Source: Malurus cyaneus samueli (lineage: Eukaryota > Chordata > Aves > Passeriformes > Maluridae). From it: a DNA stretch of 64,000 bases. The position numbers and the translations under genes were made by a program. Positions 11,072 to 22,791 of the stretch are shown piece by piece. The notes under the pieces are model-generated. The model saw nothing but the letters and a program-made list of their open reading frames with translations, did no database searches and was not told the DNA's origin. How positions within the stretch are numbered: position 1 is the first letter of the stretch; every line of letters begins with the position of its first letter. Where the stretch lies: positions 23,636,225 through 23,700,224 of the forward strand of contig CM019220.1 of the NCBI GenBank assembly GCA_009741485.1. The letters are read 5' to 3'.

Positions 11072-11096
11072 TTTTTTTTTTTTTTTTTTTTTTTTT
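11072..11096. repeat. Poly(T) run, T25
   Basis: This is a pure T tract of 25 bases on the + strand, immediately followed by ACAG. On the minus strand it could be the poly(A) tail of a very old retrocopy, but I recognise no gene sequence next to it. Confidence 0.9.
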
Positions 11097-12439
11097 ACAG
11101 TGAAGCAATCAAGGCTTGAATAAGGCCTGGTCCAATGCTGAACTCATTCCCAGAGACAAAGGATTGGTTTTGCTCTCAGGTCAAGCATAGATTTTGTCCT
11201 GTGCTGTGCTGTGGCACTGGGAGCTGTGTCTCAGCCCCACCAGTGCAGATGTTTAAGCACTTTTCACCAGTGGTATCCACACAACAGTGCAGAAAAAGGT
11301 CTTTCCAGGGGAAAAAAAAGGAAGAACAAGGAAAGAGCAAGGACAAACCCACGCTGAGAGGTAGTGGTCATGAATCATCATCTAAACAGAACAGAGTATG
11401 GTTCTGTCACATTGGAAAACTGATTCTTGTTATATTTTCCAGCTGCAGATCACTTGGAGTCCTTTGAGTACAGAAGCCTCAGTCATTCAGCTTTGCACTT
11501 CAAAGCTTATTACTGATAATGGACCAACACTTGTTAAAACTCTGATTCTATTCACCGAAGTGATGTTTGCGTGTCAGCTTTCCCTTTGGAGAAGGAAATT
11601 TTCCACACTGACCTTCCCTCAGCCTGCAAATCCACAACTAAAAGTTGAAATGTCGAGCTGAGAGTGGAACAAGCACTAATCCTTAGCCATGAATGCATGG
11701 CAAGTTTTGTTCAGAGCGAGGACAAGGCTTCACCTTACATTTATTGAGTTACAATTGTGTTTCCAAATTTTTTCGAGGAACCACACCAGGGGAAAGCTGC
11801 ACAGCCAGGATTACACAGGGCCACTGAAGGTTTACTCTGCTAAGTCCAAGCAGAGTACATTTATTACACCAGCCCACATACTCCAGAAAAAGCGCTGCAA
11901 AACTCCTGAGGAAGGATCTTGACTGTGATGATTTGGCTGGAATGAAGCAAGGAGATTTTAGTTAGTGACTTCTTTTATTGGCACCCATTAAACAATCTTT
12001 ATTCATATTCTTTATCCAGTGTAACTTACGTGCATGCTTAGACAAAATCTTAGGTTGGAACCCTGACTCTGTCACTTTTTGTTAGAAAATATTCTTTCTA
12101 TACCATTTTTTTCAGCTACAAATAGTTCAGAGGTAATTTTATGAGGTTGCCCTGATCACCTGAAGTGCTGCTTTGACTCTGGAGAGCCCAGCTCCATTGT
12201 CAGCTAAGCAAACAATTACTTCTCTCTCTCAGAATTTTGGGGGAGGCTTCAGGCAGCGTGCATCATCTTCTTCCATGGCATTTAAAAGCTGAAAAACCTC
12301 TGTAGGGAAAAAAGAACAAACATCTGACTAAACTTCTAGTTCCATCTAAAAAAATGGAGCAAAAGCACATGCAAATGTGGAATTGCACAGAAGAGGCAAA
12401 AAGAAACATCAAATGCAGAGTGGGCAGCAGGGGAAGGGG

Positions 12440-12950
12440 GAATTCTGCCCCTCTGCCCCACTCAGGTGAGATCCCACTGCAGAGCTGCTCCAGCCCTGGG
12501 ACCAGCACAGGAAGGACCTGGAGCTGTTAGAGAGAGGCCAGAGGAGGCACCATGGAAAGGCTGAGAGAATTGGGAATGTTCATCCTGCAAAAGAGAAGCT
12601 TCAGGGTGACCTAACTGTGGCTTTCCAGTGGCTGCAAGAAAGATGGAGAGAGATGATTTACAAGGGCCTGGAGAGGCAGGACAAGGGGAATGGCTTCCCA
12701 CTGCCAGAGGGCAGGGTAGATGGGATATTGGGAAGGAATTTGTCCCTATGAGGGTGGGGAGGCCCTGGCACAGGGTGTCCAGAGAAGCTGTGGCTGCCCC
12801 TGGATCCTGGAAGTGTCCAAGGCCAGGCTGGATGGGGCTTGGGGCACTCTGGGACAGTGGAAATTGTCCCTGCCCATGCTGGGGTTTAGAATGAGATGAG
12901 CTTTAAGGTCACTTCCAGCCAAAACCATTCCGGGATTCCCGGATTCCTGG
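12440..12950 (+). mobile_element. CR1 LINE fragment, about 510 bp
   Basis: This is the longest well-preserved passerine-type CR1 3' region in the first 37 kb. Landmarks in order are AATTCTGCCCCTCTGCCCCA, ACCAGCACAGGAAGGACCTG, AATGGCTTCCCACTGCCAG, GATGGGATATTGGGAAGGAA, AGGCCCTGGCACAGGGTGTC, GTGTCCAAGGCCAGGCTGG and a diverged tail near 12905-12950. It is 5' truncated and non-coding. Compared with the form I remember, it lacks a stretch in the middle, consistent with an internal deletion. Confidence 0.95.
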
Positions 12951-13204
12951 AGGCACAGGAGTGCCTGTAACATCAAACATTATTCACTATCATAGAAAGC
13001 CAACAAGTTACTCAAGCTCCCAGGTATTTATAACTGGATTTTTCATCCCTGCTGGGTACCAGTTACAAACCATCAGCTGTCAGCACAAGCCTGCTCTCTT
13101 GGATTGACTGATATCCCAGCAGTTGCCCTTTAGCCATATCAATATTCCACTGCTGACAAGGAACAGCAGGCACGAGAGGAGCACCTGACATTTGTGCCCT
13201 GGCC

Positions 13205-13288
13205 CCTCCTGCTCTGCACAACTCCTGTTCTGCACAACTCCTCCTGCTCTGCACAATTCCTTCACTACACAACTCCTCCTGCTTTTCA
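13205..13288. repeat. Imperfect CTCCTGCTCTGCACAA minisatellite
   Basis: Four to five imperfect copies of a 16-24 base unit built on CTCCTGCTCTGCACAACTCC. The frames crossing it on the minus strand are repetitive for this reason (Cys/Ala/Glu/Gln rich). Confidence 0.85.
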
Positions 13289-16200
13289 TGAAGTTGTGCA
13301 TTGTGGAGCCAAGAGGGGCAGCACCCTGGGAGTTTTGACAGGCCACATCTTGGAACATGCTGTATATCCACAGTCACTTAAAGTTTGGATTCCTCAGGGC
13401 AAATAGTGGCAACTCTGGATGTTACTCCCCTGCATAAGACAGCTCAAGTACAGATTTGTATTTAGTCGCGTTCTGCTTTTTATTAAAAACCAAATGAGTC
13501 TGAGTTTTCTTCTGTTAGATTGAGTAAGAAATACTCCTGACTTCTTCCAGGCAAAGTAGTCATGCTGCCAGATTTAAGCTTTTCTTAATCTTCTCTGGGA
13601 ATGAATTCTACTGAGGAACCACTTGAACTCCTCAGAAACTCCAATTTCCATGAGTGGCAAGCAGCCCAATTCTATAAAGAGTATCGGCAGAAAGACAAAT
13701 GTATTTGATGAAGGCTCCTGCTGATGTCGACATGAGACACCAGCAAGGACTACGGGTAAAAACCTGCCTGTGCAAAAGAAATAAAGCCAGTTGTGTGTGG
13801 GATGAGTGTAAAAAACCATGAAACACTGCCAGCTCCCGAGCGCTGTTTGCATCAGTTTAGTTTTCCACATAAGGCATTGACATGCTTCATTTCAAAGTGA
13901 TTTATAGCATCATTAAAATCTTTTTCTCTGCTTTGTTTTGTTTGGAGCTTTCCATTATCAGGGTTGGCACAAAGTGCTTTTTGGGGGGCTGGCAGACACA
14001 TCTCTGCATTTAGGAGCTGGAGATGTTTGGGAACATCTGGTAGCAAGTGTCCTCTAATCTTAAAAGAAAGAAGCATCACTGGGAGTGATATTAAGTGGAT
14101 AAATGAAGGTTTGGAGGTTTATTTCTCAGGCTGATCATCAGAGCATGTTTTGTTCTGGAGTCAGGGAGCCATCAGAGCAGGAGTCACATCACTCCAGAAA
14201 ACTGGAGTTCCAGACTCTGGTCAAAATTCCAGTGAATCCCGTTGCAAATGGAGGTATCTTAGGTTCCTGAAGCACATTTTGAGAGGTTTGCTGGCACAAA
14301 ACTAAGGCACTGCAGGGCAGGGTTTAGCTGAAATGCTGTGGTTTCATGAATCACGGTGCTGCCTCACCGACCAAGAGCTCAAGCCAACCTCAGCTTCCCA
14401 AAGGGTTGCTAAAATGCTGTTCAGCATATTTAATAAAGGAAAAAGACACCCTCAAGGGTCCCCAGTGAGCATTAGTAACACCCAGTGACAATAAATGAGC
14501 AACATTAGAGAGTTTTTGGGAAAGGAACTCCACTAATGGTTTAAACCACATTAGAGAGAGGCTACTGGGCTCTGGATTGAATGGGAGTCTTGGCATTGGA
14601 GTCTTCAATGATTTTGCAACTGCTTAGGCAACCTTAGCAGCGAGTGATAAACTCTGTGAACTGAGTCAGCATTTACAGCTCCCTGGACAAGAGGAAAAAG
14701 GAAACACAGTAAATCACCTTTGTTTGGACAAGAATGAATGATGCAGTGACATCTTAAACATCAAGTCCAATGTGTTTCTTCAGCTTCAGGTCAAAGAGGT
14801 TTTGTACCTGAGGGTACCAGTACATTTAAAATCAATCTCTTTTGAAACCCTCTTGGCCATGACCTCCAGTGCCCAACAAATAACAAATGGAGATGTTGCA
14901 CCTTGTAATAAGAACAAATAATTCATTCCATTCAATAAAGCAACAATTAAAATGAAAGCTCAACTTTTTTCGTATATTGGCACTGAAGGGCAGAATGTCA
15001 CAGAGGCAGTGCTTGATCTTAAGGCCTTTCTCAAAGTCAAACCTCACAGAGAAACCTAAAAACAGCCTGCAGAAGGCACAGCCATACATACACACACACA
15101 GGCAGGGTGCTAAAACCAGAATTCAGGCACAGGAGTCCAGATTTGCTTATTCACAAATGCTGCCCAGGCTTGATCCTTCCTTTCCCTCATTTCTCACTGT
15201 CTCTCCTCTCTGCCACTTTGCCATTCCCTGGAGGGCACCATTAGCCTCAGAGCAGCACAAACCATCCCATCCTCGGAGCTGCAGCTGCCCTCAGAGCTGT
15301 GTGGGAGCGTTCCAGCAGCAGCCATGCAGCCACATCCACACCAAGAGCTCCAATTGTGGGAGAGGATTCCAGCTTCTCCCCACACAGCTTTCTGCACAGA
15401 AATCCCCGCTACAACAGCCCGAAGATTCACGTCCCGGCCCCGTGGCGGTGGCAGAAATCAGGGAGGCTCTGCACTGCCATAAACCAAATAAAATCCATCT
15501 GGGCATAAGTTCATATTTATTAGCATTTGCAGTGCACAGCGCTGCTTTAATTCCCCCATGGCTCCCAGGCTGCTGCATCTCACTGGTGCATGAGCAGCCT
15601 TTCTGCTGCTATTATAAAACAAATTACCTCATGCATGAGTGGCTTTAATATCAGTTCATGCTCCAAGCTGTTCTCCCGTGCTGACATATGTACCCCCCGT
15701 TCACCCTGTGCTGCTGAAGGCAGATTGGCCTCCCAAACCACCCATCAGATAGGCCAGGAAATAGATGGTAAAACAGCCTCAGCTCCAGTGCATTCCCCAT
15801 ATTGTGCTCCCTTTGCCGTGGTTTGCTGCTCAGTGTAAAAGCTGGGGGAGCAATAGGGTTTCAACCCCACTCTTTCTCTTTTGCCATCCCAGGTGTTCCT
15901 CTGCCTGTCATGGCTGCAGAGCTCTCTCCCCGTTAGGACAGTGGTATCTGTGGTGATAAATTTTGACCTGGGCAGCACTGGACACCTCAATGAGTAAATA
16001 ACCATGTCACGGAAGCACCAGTCACTGAGATGAGAATATTAAAAATAGAAATATTCCTCATAAGCGGCTTGTGACTAAGCTCACTTTTTAGCTAATAACT
16101 TCCCATGGAGATGAACTCTGCAGGAAAGCTCACAGAGCTATAAATACTCAGAATTCATTAACAGATCTTTTTTGTTGCAAACATTCTTTTCCGGCTGTGC

Positions 16201-16712
16201 ATCATGACACTGGTGCTCCCAACCCGTTCTCCTTTCAAAAGCTGCAATTGTTTAACCCCCAGATCCGGCTACTCTCAGAAACCCACAGGAAGAAAACATT
16301 GGGACAGTTTTGAATATTGAGACCTTATTCCAGTGCCAAAGAAATAAAATAAAAAAAAAAGAAAAAGAAAAATATGACACGGAACAGATGCTATGTCATG
16401 AGCAAGCCTAAAGTTCCATACTCATAATAAGTTTTAACATTTTGCTAATCTGTGAAGGAAAAGATATATTTTAAGGGCTTATGATTTCGTTCTGTGGGTT
16501 CTGAGGTAATGAGAATTGCGGATTTGTACTCAATTCCTGTAGTTCCTGCCTGCCCAGATCCATTTCCCAGCACTGCTCTGATGAGGAGCATGAATGCTGA
16601 CCGACCGGGATCACTGGAGCGGCAGATCCTACACGGAGATATTTTTGTTTCCATGTGGTTACCCAGCATCAGGGCTGCACATCAACACTGCACTTTTTAA
16701 AAAGGCAGCATT

Positions 16713-16742
16713 ATTTGCATCAAATTGCATCATTATTTGCAT
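16713..16742. promoter_or_regulatory. Tandem pair of POU octamer motifs
   Basis: ATTTGCAT occurs at 16713-16720 and again at 16735-16742, each inside a CATTATTTGCATCAAA-like repeat with a 22-base period. ATTTGCAT is the consensus octamer bound by Oct/POU factors. Whether it is functional here is unknown. Confidence 0.4.
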
Positions 16743-17160
16743 CAAAATAGTCTCTCAGTTGCAGATGTTCCCTTGCAACCACGCAGCGATGGTCCCTTGA
16801 GCGAGGGTTTCGTTTATGCTAGGCCAGCTAAAACCCTTTTAATTTCATTACACAGGCACAACCCACAAGAGCCTAAGATTTATTTTCTTAAGTTGCAAGC
16901 TAAAAGCAGAGCAGGCCGGTATCTTTTCACCTGGCTGTCTAACCACTGCTGAAAGCCACAGAGCAGCATTTTTTGTTCCTGCTTATTTCTTTAATTGGCT
17001 CGCCGAAGGCTGGCACTGAGAGCCAGCCCTGCTGCTCCTGCTGCCATGTAGGTGGTTGGCAACAGCCTCCACACAGGGATTGTGGTATAATATTAATGAG
17101 CTCTTTACCATTGAATTATTAAATCAGGAGCTCCATGGTTGCTTGACAGCAGGGCAAATT

Positions 17161-17262
17161 CATAAAATCCTAGAATCCCAGGATGGTTTGGTAAAGGACC
17201 TTAAAGCCCATCTCAGGGACAACTTCCACTAGACCGTGTTGCTCCAAGCCCCAAATTCTGCT
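17161..17262 (-). mobile_element. CR1 3' fragment, inverted
   Basis: CCTAGAATCCCAGGATGGTT, AAAGGACCTTAAAGCCCATC and ACTTCCACTAGACCGTGTTG, ending in CTCCAAGCCCC, are the reverse complement of a CR1 tail and adjacent region. Confidence 0.9.
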
Positions 17263-19621
17263 CCTGCTTCACCTCCTAAGAATAATTCTGGTACGAAGGG
17301 AGGGCAGGAGTTCAGCTATGCAAGCCAAACTGTGCATGAGTCTCATGGCATCCTAATATTTGCCCTTTTGCTGCACAGCAAAATGTTTTCTACAGCTGTC
17401 TGCTCCAGACAAGACCAGCAGCTGTGGTTTGGCCATTTTCTCAGCCCAGGGAAACAACCTCGACTCTGTCTTGTCCCAGACTCTGTTTCTAGTCAGCTGG
17501 GTTTTTTTTTCCAGCCAGGTCCTTTCCTGACTTCTAAGTTTTAGCTCAGAAAGGCCAGTGCCACAGAATTTTAATTTGATCTCTTCAGTTTGATCAGGCA
17601 GCCTGCTGGCACTGACAGATAAGGACAAACTCGCAGATCTCAGGCTGATTTTCAGGCATCTTCACTCCGGTTAAACAGGACACATGCTGTAACAGGATCC
17701 TTCAGACCTGAATTCCCGGGATGTAAATGCATCAGTCAGTCCCAAGGCTGACAACCAGGAGCATCTTGGATTGCTGCAGGAGGGTAGATGACAGTGAGGA
17801 GAGCAAGCAGCACGCTCCAAGCTGCTGCTTTGTTGAGCTATTACTCACCAAGGGAAAAGAATAATTATTTTTCCATGCTTTCATGAAGCAAAGAGTGGAT
17901 CCTTCAGCCTCATCTGATGGCTCATGCCTGCAGTGAGCTCAAACACAGGGCCTCTGCTCCCTGTAAGATCCCTTCCTCTCCTATAGACAAGTTATTTTAG
18001 GATAGTAGGTGTTGAGTGCTGTCCCTGTTTGCTTGTCACTGTGTCTTAGCAAACCCACTTACCCTCTACTCTCATTTTGCTTTGCAGAGGGCTATCTACT
18101 CATTTAATTTCCAATTTCAATTTAATTTCGAACTCCTGCCATTGTTTGCCCTCTCATGCCACTGCTCAGGCTCTCAGCACTTGTGCACAGGGCAGGAACC
18201 TTGGCAGATGCGTCGCTGCAGTTGGCCACAGCTTCTCCTCCAGCCTCTAACTCGCCCTGTCATCCTTGAATTCAAACAGCTTTTCCTCCTCCTGGGGAAA
18301 AAATAAATAAATAAAAAATCAGTGCAAACAATCTGCTGTTGGAACAACTAATTTTCAACACTGGTCTGGATAGGCTCTACAAAATTACCTCGGGCTCACG
18401 CGCCTCTTCGTGTCACCTACAATTATACTGATATTTCTTTTATATCCTCTCCTTCCCAGCATCCAATTGGTGGTACAGCACACATGATTATCCTGATGTT
18501 TTCTGGTGATTCTTTCAGCAAATGTGTCTAAAGCAAACACTGTGGCTTTGGAGGTGCTGTAATTTGATTTGGACTGCACATTCACTCCTCACATGAGGTA
18601 CTGTTTTGTTTGCATTATTCCACCTGCTCAGCACACAAACTGCAGATCAAAAGCATTTGGGGATGGAAAAGAGTTGATTGTTTCAGCTTCTAAAGATGGT
18701 TTGTTTTTTGCTTTTTTTTTCCCCTAAAATTTCACTGCTCTTGGCTTTGGGTAAATCTCCTGGCTAAACTCTGGTTCAGTGGTTCAGAACTCCAAGGATG
18801 GTACGTAGGCCCGGCTGACTTGTATTTAACTTACATCAATCTGCTTTTATTCCCCATTCTTTTTGGCCCTTGGCTGAAATGATAAAAGTCTCATTACTTA
18901 AATACTGGTTTTACTAAAAATTACTCCCAGTTTCAATAGCTCTTCAGCTTACAGCCAGCGCCTCACTGCAGCTATTGGCAACCTCTCTGTGCTAAATTCA
19001 ATTTGTCTATGCCTTTCAGATGCTCAAGATTTCACTTCTTAAATCATTCTCAGCACCGAGGAGAAGAGGATGTTACAGACATTTCTCACTGAAGGTTTAA
19101 CTTCAACAAAAGCCCCAATTCTATGCGCCTATAATCAGGTTTTTGAAAACTATCTCTCAGAAGCGAGAAGCGGCTCTTTGAATTATCTCTTTTTTACAGT
19201 GTGAAGTTAATGAAAGTCCAAAATGTTCCCACTCATTTCATTATAGGAGCCTTCATTTGCATTCCATTGAGCTGAATCATAACCAAGCCTTACCCCCACA
19301 CTGGGCATGCAGCCTGCACAGTTTACATGTGTGTTGGTAAAAGGTGAAAAAAGCTTTGCCAGATAGATTTCCTAATCCATTTCTCATAATCTCTTTCCCA
19401 AGTGTCCAGTTTTTATGGTGGCAGGCTAAAGGTAAAGACTAATTTAGAATTACAGCTCACAGAGACTCAGGTTTAATGCAGTCAAATGTGGCTTTCAAAT
19501 TATTATTAGATTTTATGGGAAAATAGGCATAATTACCCACTACAATTTTTCAACCAAGTGTGGAAACACTTTGCAAAAGTGCATAATTATTTATACATTT
19601 ATTTTTCCTCCAGTAACAGTC
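17263..19621. other. Intergenic unique sequence
   Basis: No gene is recognised. An (AAAT)n-type microsatellite of about 18 bases lies at 18301-18318. The stretch around 18950-19330 is free of repeats and rich in homeodomain-like TAAT/ATTA motifs. It could be conserved regulatory DNA, but that cannot be judged from one sequence. Confidence 0.45.
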
Positions 19622-19840
19622 AGAGAATCCTAATCACAGACTGGTTTGGGTTGGAAGGGACCTCAAAGCTCATCCTGCTCATGGGCAGGAACATCTTCCA
19701 CTATCCCAGGTTGCTCCAAGCCCCCCTTGAACACTTCCAGGGATCCAGGGGCAGCCGCAGCTTCTCTGTGGCCTCCCCCCTGCCCTGGGATGGAATTGGG
19801 AAGAATTTCTCCCCTTCTAAACCTGCTCCACTTCATCTGA
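19622..19840 (-). mobile_element. CR1 3' fragment, inverted
   Basis: ACTGGTTTGGGTTGGAAGGG, ACCTCAAAGCTCATCCTGCT and CTCCAAGCCCCCCTTGAACA, followed by GGAATTGGGAAGAATTTCTC, are the reverse complement of about 220 bases of CR1 3' region. Confidence 0.93.
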
Positions 19841-21384
19841 ATCCTATTCCCATAGGGCAGTGATTGCTCAGCTCCAGGCTTCCTACCCAGTTTGAGGACC
19901 TGAAATGATTTGCTGTGATTCCCAGCCCTGCACACAATATCTCAGCCCCAATATTAAAGGGACAATGGTTATCCCCAAATCCTATCTCAACAGGTCAAAG
20001 TTCCTTTTTTTTCCTACAAGTTTAGCAATGTTCCCCAAGGAAACAGAAGCATGACCCACCCCAAAGGCAGGATATCTCTGTGCCACATCAAATGGGAAAA
20101 TGAGGCAACCCAAATATATGGTTTATGGCTCTGAAAGTGTTCCCTGCCTCCCCAAGTTAGCCACCATTGCACTAAATAGCTGCAAGGGTCAGCTCTCAGC
20201 TATGGTTTAAAACTGAAAAAGAATTTGTCTTCTACAATGGCTTCCACTCTGCTGTTAATTATCAGACTTTTAAATCCTTTTTCCCCTCAGTCATGCACAA
20301 GGCTTCCCAGACCCAGCTCTGGAAAGCCCTTCCAGTCAGGGCTGGCTCACTGGACCACTTATTATTTACAAGCTGCCGATGCCTTGTGGGGAGGTTACTA
20401 AAGGCCATCTGCCTAAAGAATTCCTGTTTATATTCCTCTTGCTTTATCCTTAGGAAAAACAGTTGCATACAGGCAGAGGTATTTAAAGCTTGACCCATCC
20501 TCCCTCGTCCTGCTGGGACCTATAATCTGTCTGTGCTATCTCAACTGATATTTGTGTAGCTGATTATTGTCGCCCAAACAAGGGATTAGGATCCTGATTT
20601 GGGGAGGGAGCAGCGCGAACAGAGGGTGTCTGAAGGGACAAGCTTTTTTTTGTTCCCAGTCAGATTCCCTGAACAAAAGGGAGGGAGAAGAAATGCGTCT
20701 TGTATAAAGGGCAATTGTTTCCCAATGGAACATTTAATGTTTTTCCATTAAGCATGAGCTGCTCTGGTTGTTATGGAATATTTTATGAACAGGTCCGCTA
20801 ATGCGATGCCCAGCTCAAGCACTGTCTGCACCAGGAAAACAAAGCCAGCACAGGCCACCCTTTTGTGTTTTGATTTTCTCCTTTCACACACACAGAGGAT
20901 GAATCAGAATATTGAGGTTTTATGGCTATGGGGTGGATGTTCCCATGTCTCTTGCCTAAACAACAATTCCTCCTATTAAACTTCTTCATGCAAATGAAGG
21001 CTGGGATGTGCCAGGCTTGGCTTCCTGGGCACTGACCCAAGGAATACACTTTGGTCCGTGCCACAACCTTTGTCACATAACTTTTAAGTCTTTGGATGGA
21101 TTCAGGGAAACAATTATCTGTTCCTGTGGAGGAGGAAGGAGAGGGAACATTACAAAACTCCCTGTGGCATTTACTGTATTTTACAACAGGGAGGCAGAAG
21201 GCACCCCAGGAAACAAGCAGCTTCCATGAAAACTGAAGGTGGCAGCTGGCAGCACAGACAAGCTGCAGAACATTTTGCTCCAAAAATTATGGGTAGGAGA
21301 AGTGTTTCTGTTCCAAAAAATCTCACTCCCTGCCCAAGACCAGACTGATTTCAATGTCAGATTCTCCTGGACCAGGATTCTATC
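19841..21384. other. Intergenic unique sequence
   Basis: No gene or repeat is recognised. The 161-codon minus-strand frame at 20798-21283 has no domain I can identify. Confidence 0.5.
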
Positions 21385-21540
21385 TGGTTTGAATCCTGAG
21401 CATCTCCAAGGATGGAAATTTCACAGCCTCTCTCAGAAACCCATTTGAGGCTTTCATTTCTCTCTGTGGAAAGAACTTATTTATTTTTCCTATCCTGATG
21501 CTCTTCAAAACCTCCAGTTGGCCCCTGTCCTGTGAAACTG
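21385..21540 (-). mobile_element. Old, diverged CR1 fragment, inverted
   Basis: GAGCATCTCCAAGGATGGAA and ATTTCACAGCCTCTCTCAGA, then AACCTCCAGTTGGCCCCTGT and CCTGTG, follow the order of the CR1 3' region in reverse complement, with many substitutions and indels. It is older than most copies in the window. Confidence 0.65.
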
Positions 21541-22667
21541 TACCACTCCTGATTTCACCAGTGGGCCATCCCAATGTTCTTAATTATAGGAATTTCTAAT
21601 TTCTAACTAAATCATTTCAGTCAGTCACCTCTGTTTCCTCCCAGTAAGAAGGTAATACTGGCTGTGATTAATTCAGACTTGCCTTATGTAATAATGCCAA
21701 AAAAATTTAAGCTTGGAGTCTTTTAATGCCCTGTATATACCAGCAAATTATTCCAAATACTTGTGACAGGAATCAGTGAAACAAGAGATTTTTGACTCTA
21801 AATGTGTTCAGTAAGTTCAGTCTGCCTGACGAGCTCTAAAGTGGGATTCCTACTTACAAAGCATTTCTCTCGAGGTTCACATTACAAGATAGCTGATACC
21901 AGAAGAATTAGAGAATAAAAGCTGTGTTTTAGGAGTAATGATTTTTTCGCCTTGAATGTTAATTAGTGCTTTTGCAGACGCTGTAGCTCCAAGCTAACAG
22001 CAGAATCTGTCTCCAGCAGAATCCAAGGCAAATTCAGAGCTCCTCTCTCTATAAAGTCAGCTGCTGGAAATGCTGCCCCAGTGCTTGGGGCATTATCACA
22101 ACCCCCAAAGTATCAGCTGTGACTACAAAACCTACTTTTCATGGCTTTTCAATTTCCCACTCTGGGTCAGCAGGGAGAGAAGCCACGAGACCATTTCTCA
22201 ACTCTGCAAATGGACTAATTTAGTCTATTTAAAAGCTTTCTCTGATTTTAAGAGGGACCGAACCCATTTAAGGTTTAACCTTGCTGAAGCTAAAATAGTT
22301 TTGGTCCAGAGCAGAGGTACTAAAGGGGATTATGCCTCATTTCTCTGAGAATACACACTGACACATTTCATGTGGTGTTGTACTGGTGGCTCAGTCTGCC
22401 CATGCACAACCTGAGGAGTTTGAAGTCTGGCACATTCTGGGGCACAGAAGTGCCCATTTGGGTTATCCAGTGTGAGAAGGAAGGAAACTTTGCAATGTGG
22501 TATGTTTTGAAGTGTGAAAGAAGCATAACCACTACAGAAAGCTAATCAGACTGAACCCAAAAAGAAGGAAAATGAACAAAGCGCTTTGCTTAGATTTTAA
22601 AAAATTCCTTCTGAGTCCAAAACTACAGCGTTGAAATGCAAGCAAATAATTTTAAAGAATGAAAAAT
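21541..22667. other. Intergenic unique sequence
   Basis: I see nothing that can be called. The sequence is AT-rich with short frames only. Confidence 0.5.
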
Positions 22668-22791
22668 TCAGGGCCAGGCTGGATGGGGCCTGGAGCAGCC
22701 TGATCTAGTAGAAAATATCCCTACCCATAGCAGGGGGTTGGAATTGGATGGGCTTTAAGGTCCTTTCCAACCCAAACCATTCTCTGATGTG
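22668..22791 (+). mobile_element. CR1 tail fragment
   Basis: GGGCCAGGCTGGATGGGGCC, CCCATAGCAGGGGGTTGGAA and ATGGGCTTTAAGGTCCTTTC, ending in CAACCCAAACCATTCTCTGA. This is the last 120 bases of CR1 in the plus orientation. Confidence 0.95.

Larger units (their letters stand above)
8212..12439. other. Intergenic unique sequence with minor tandem repeats
   Basis: No gene is recognised over 4.2 kb. Small features are a two-copy 20-bp tandem repeat at 9862-9901, an A-run near 10820, and a T25 run at 11072-11096 followed by ACAG that resembles a strong splice acceptor. The frames downstream of that acceptor are short and lack recognisable domains, so I do not call an exon. Confidence 0.5.
12951..17160. 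other. CR1-free intergenic block
   Basis: These 4.2 kb show no transposon I recognise. A small minisatellite lies at 13205-13288 and a paired octamer motif at 16713-16742. A 223-codon frame opens at 14977-15648 on the + strand, but its translation is low in recognisable structure (Ser/Pro/His/Gln rich) and I do not call it a gene. The TAAT-rich part near 15500-15660 and the stretch at 17080-17130 look like candidate conserved non-coding DNA, by composition only. Confidence 0.45.

Noticed and set aside
11072..11100. T25 followed by ACAG, which looks like a strong splice acceptor
   Set aside because: No downstream frame resembles a known exon and no matching donor or gene context is present.
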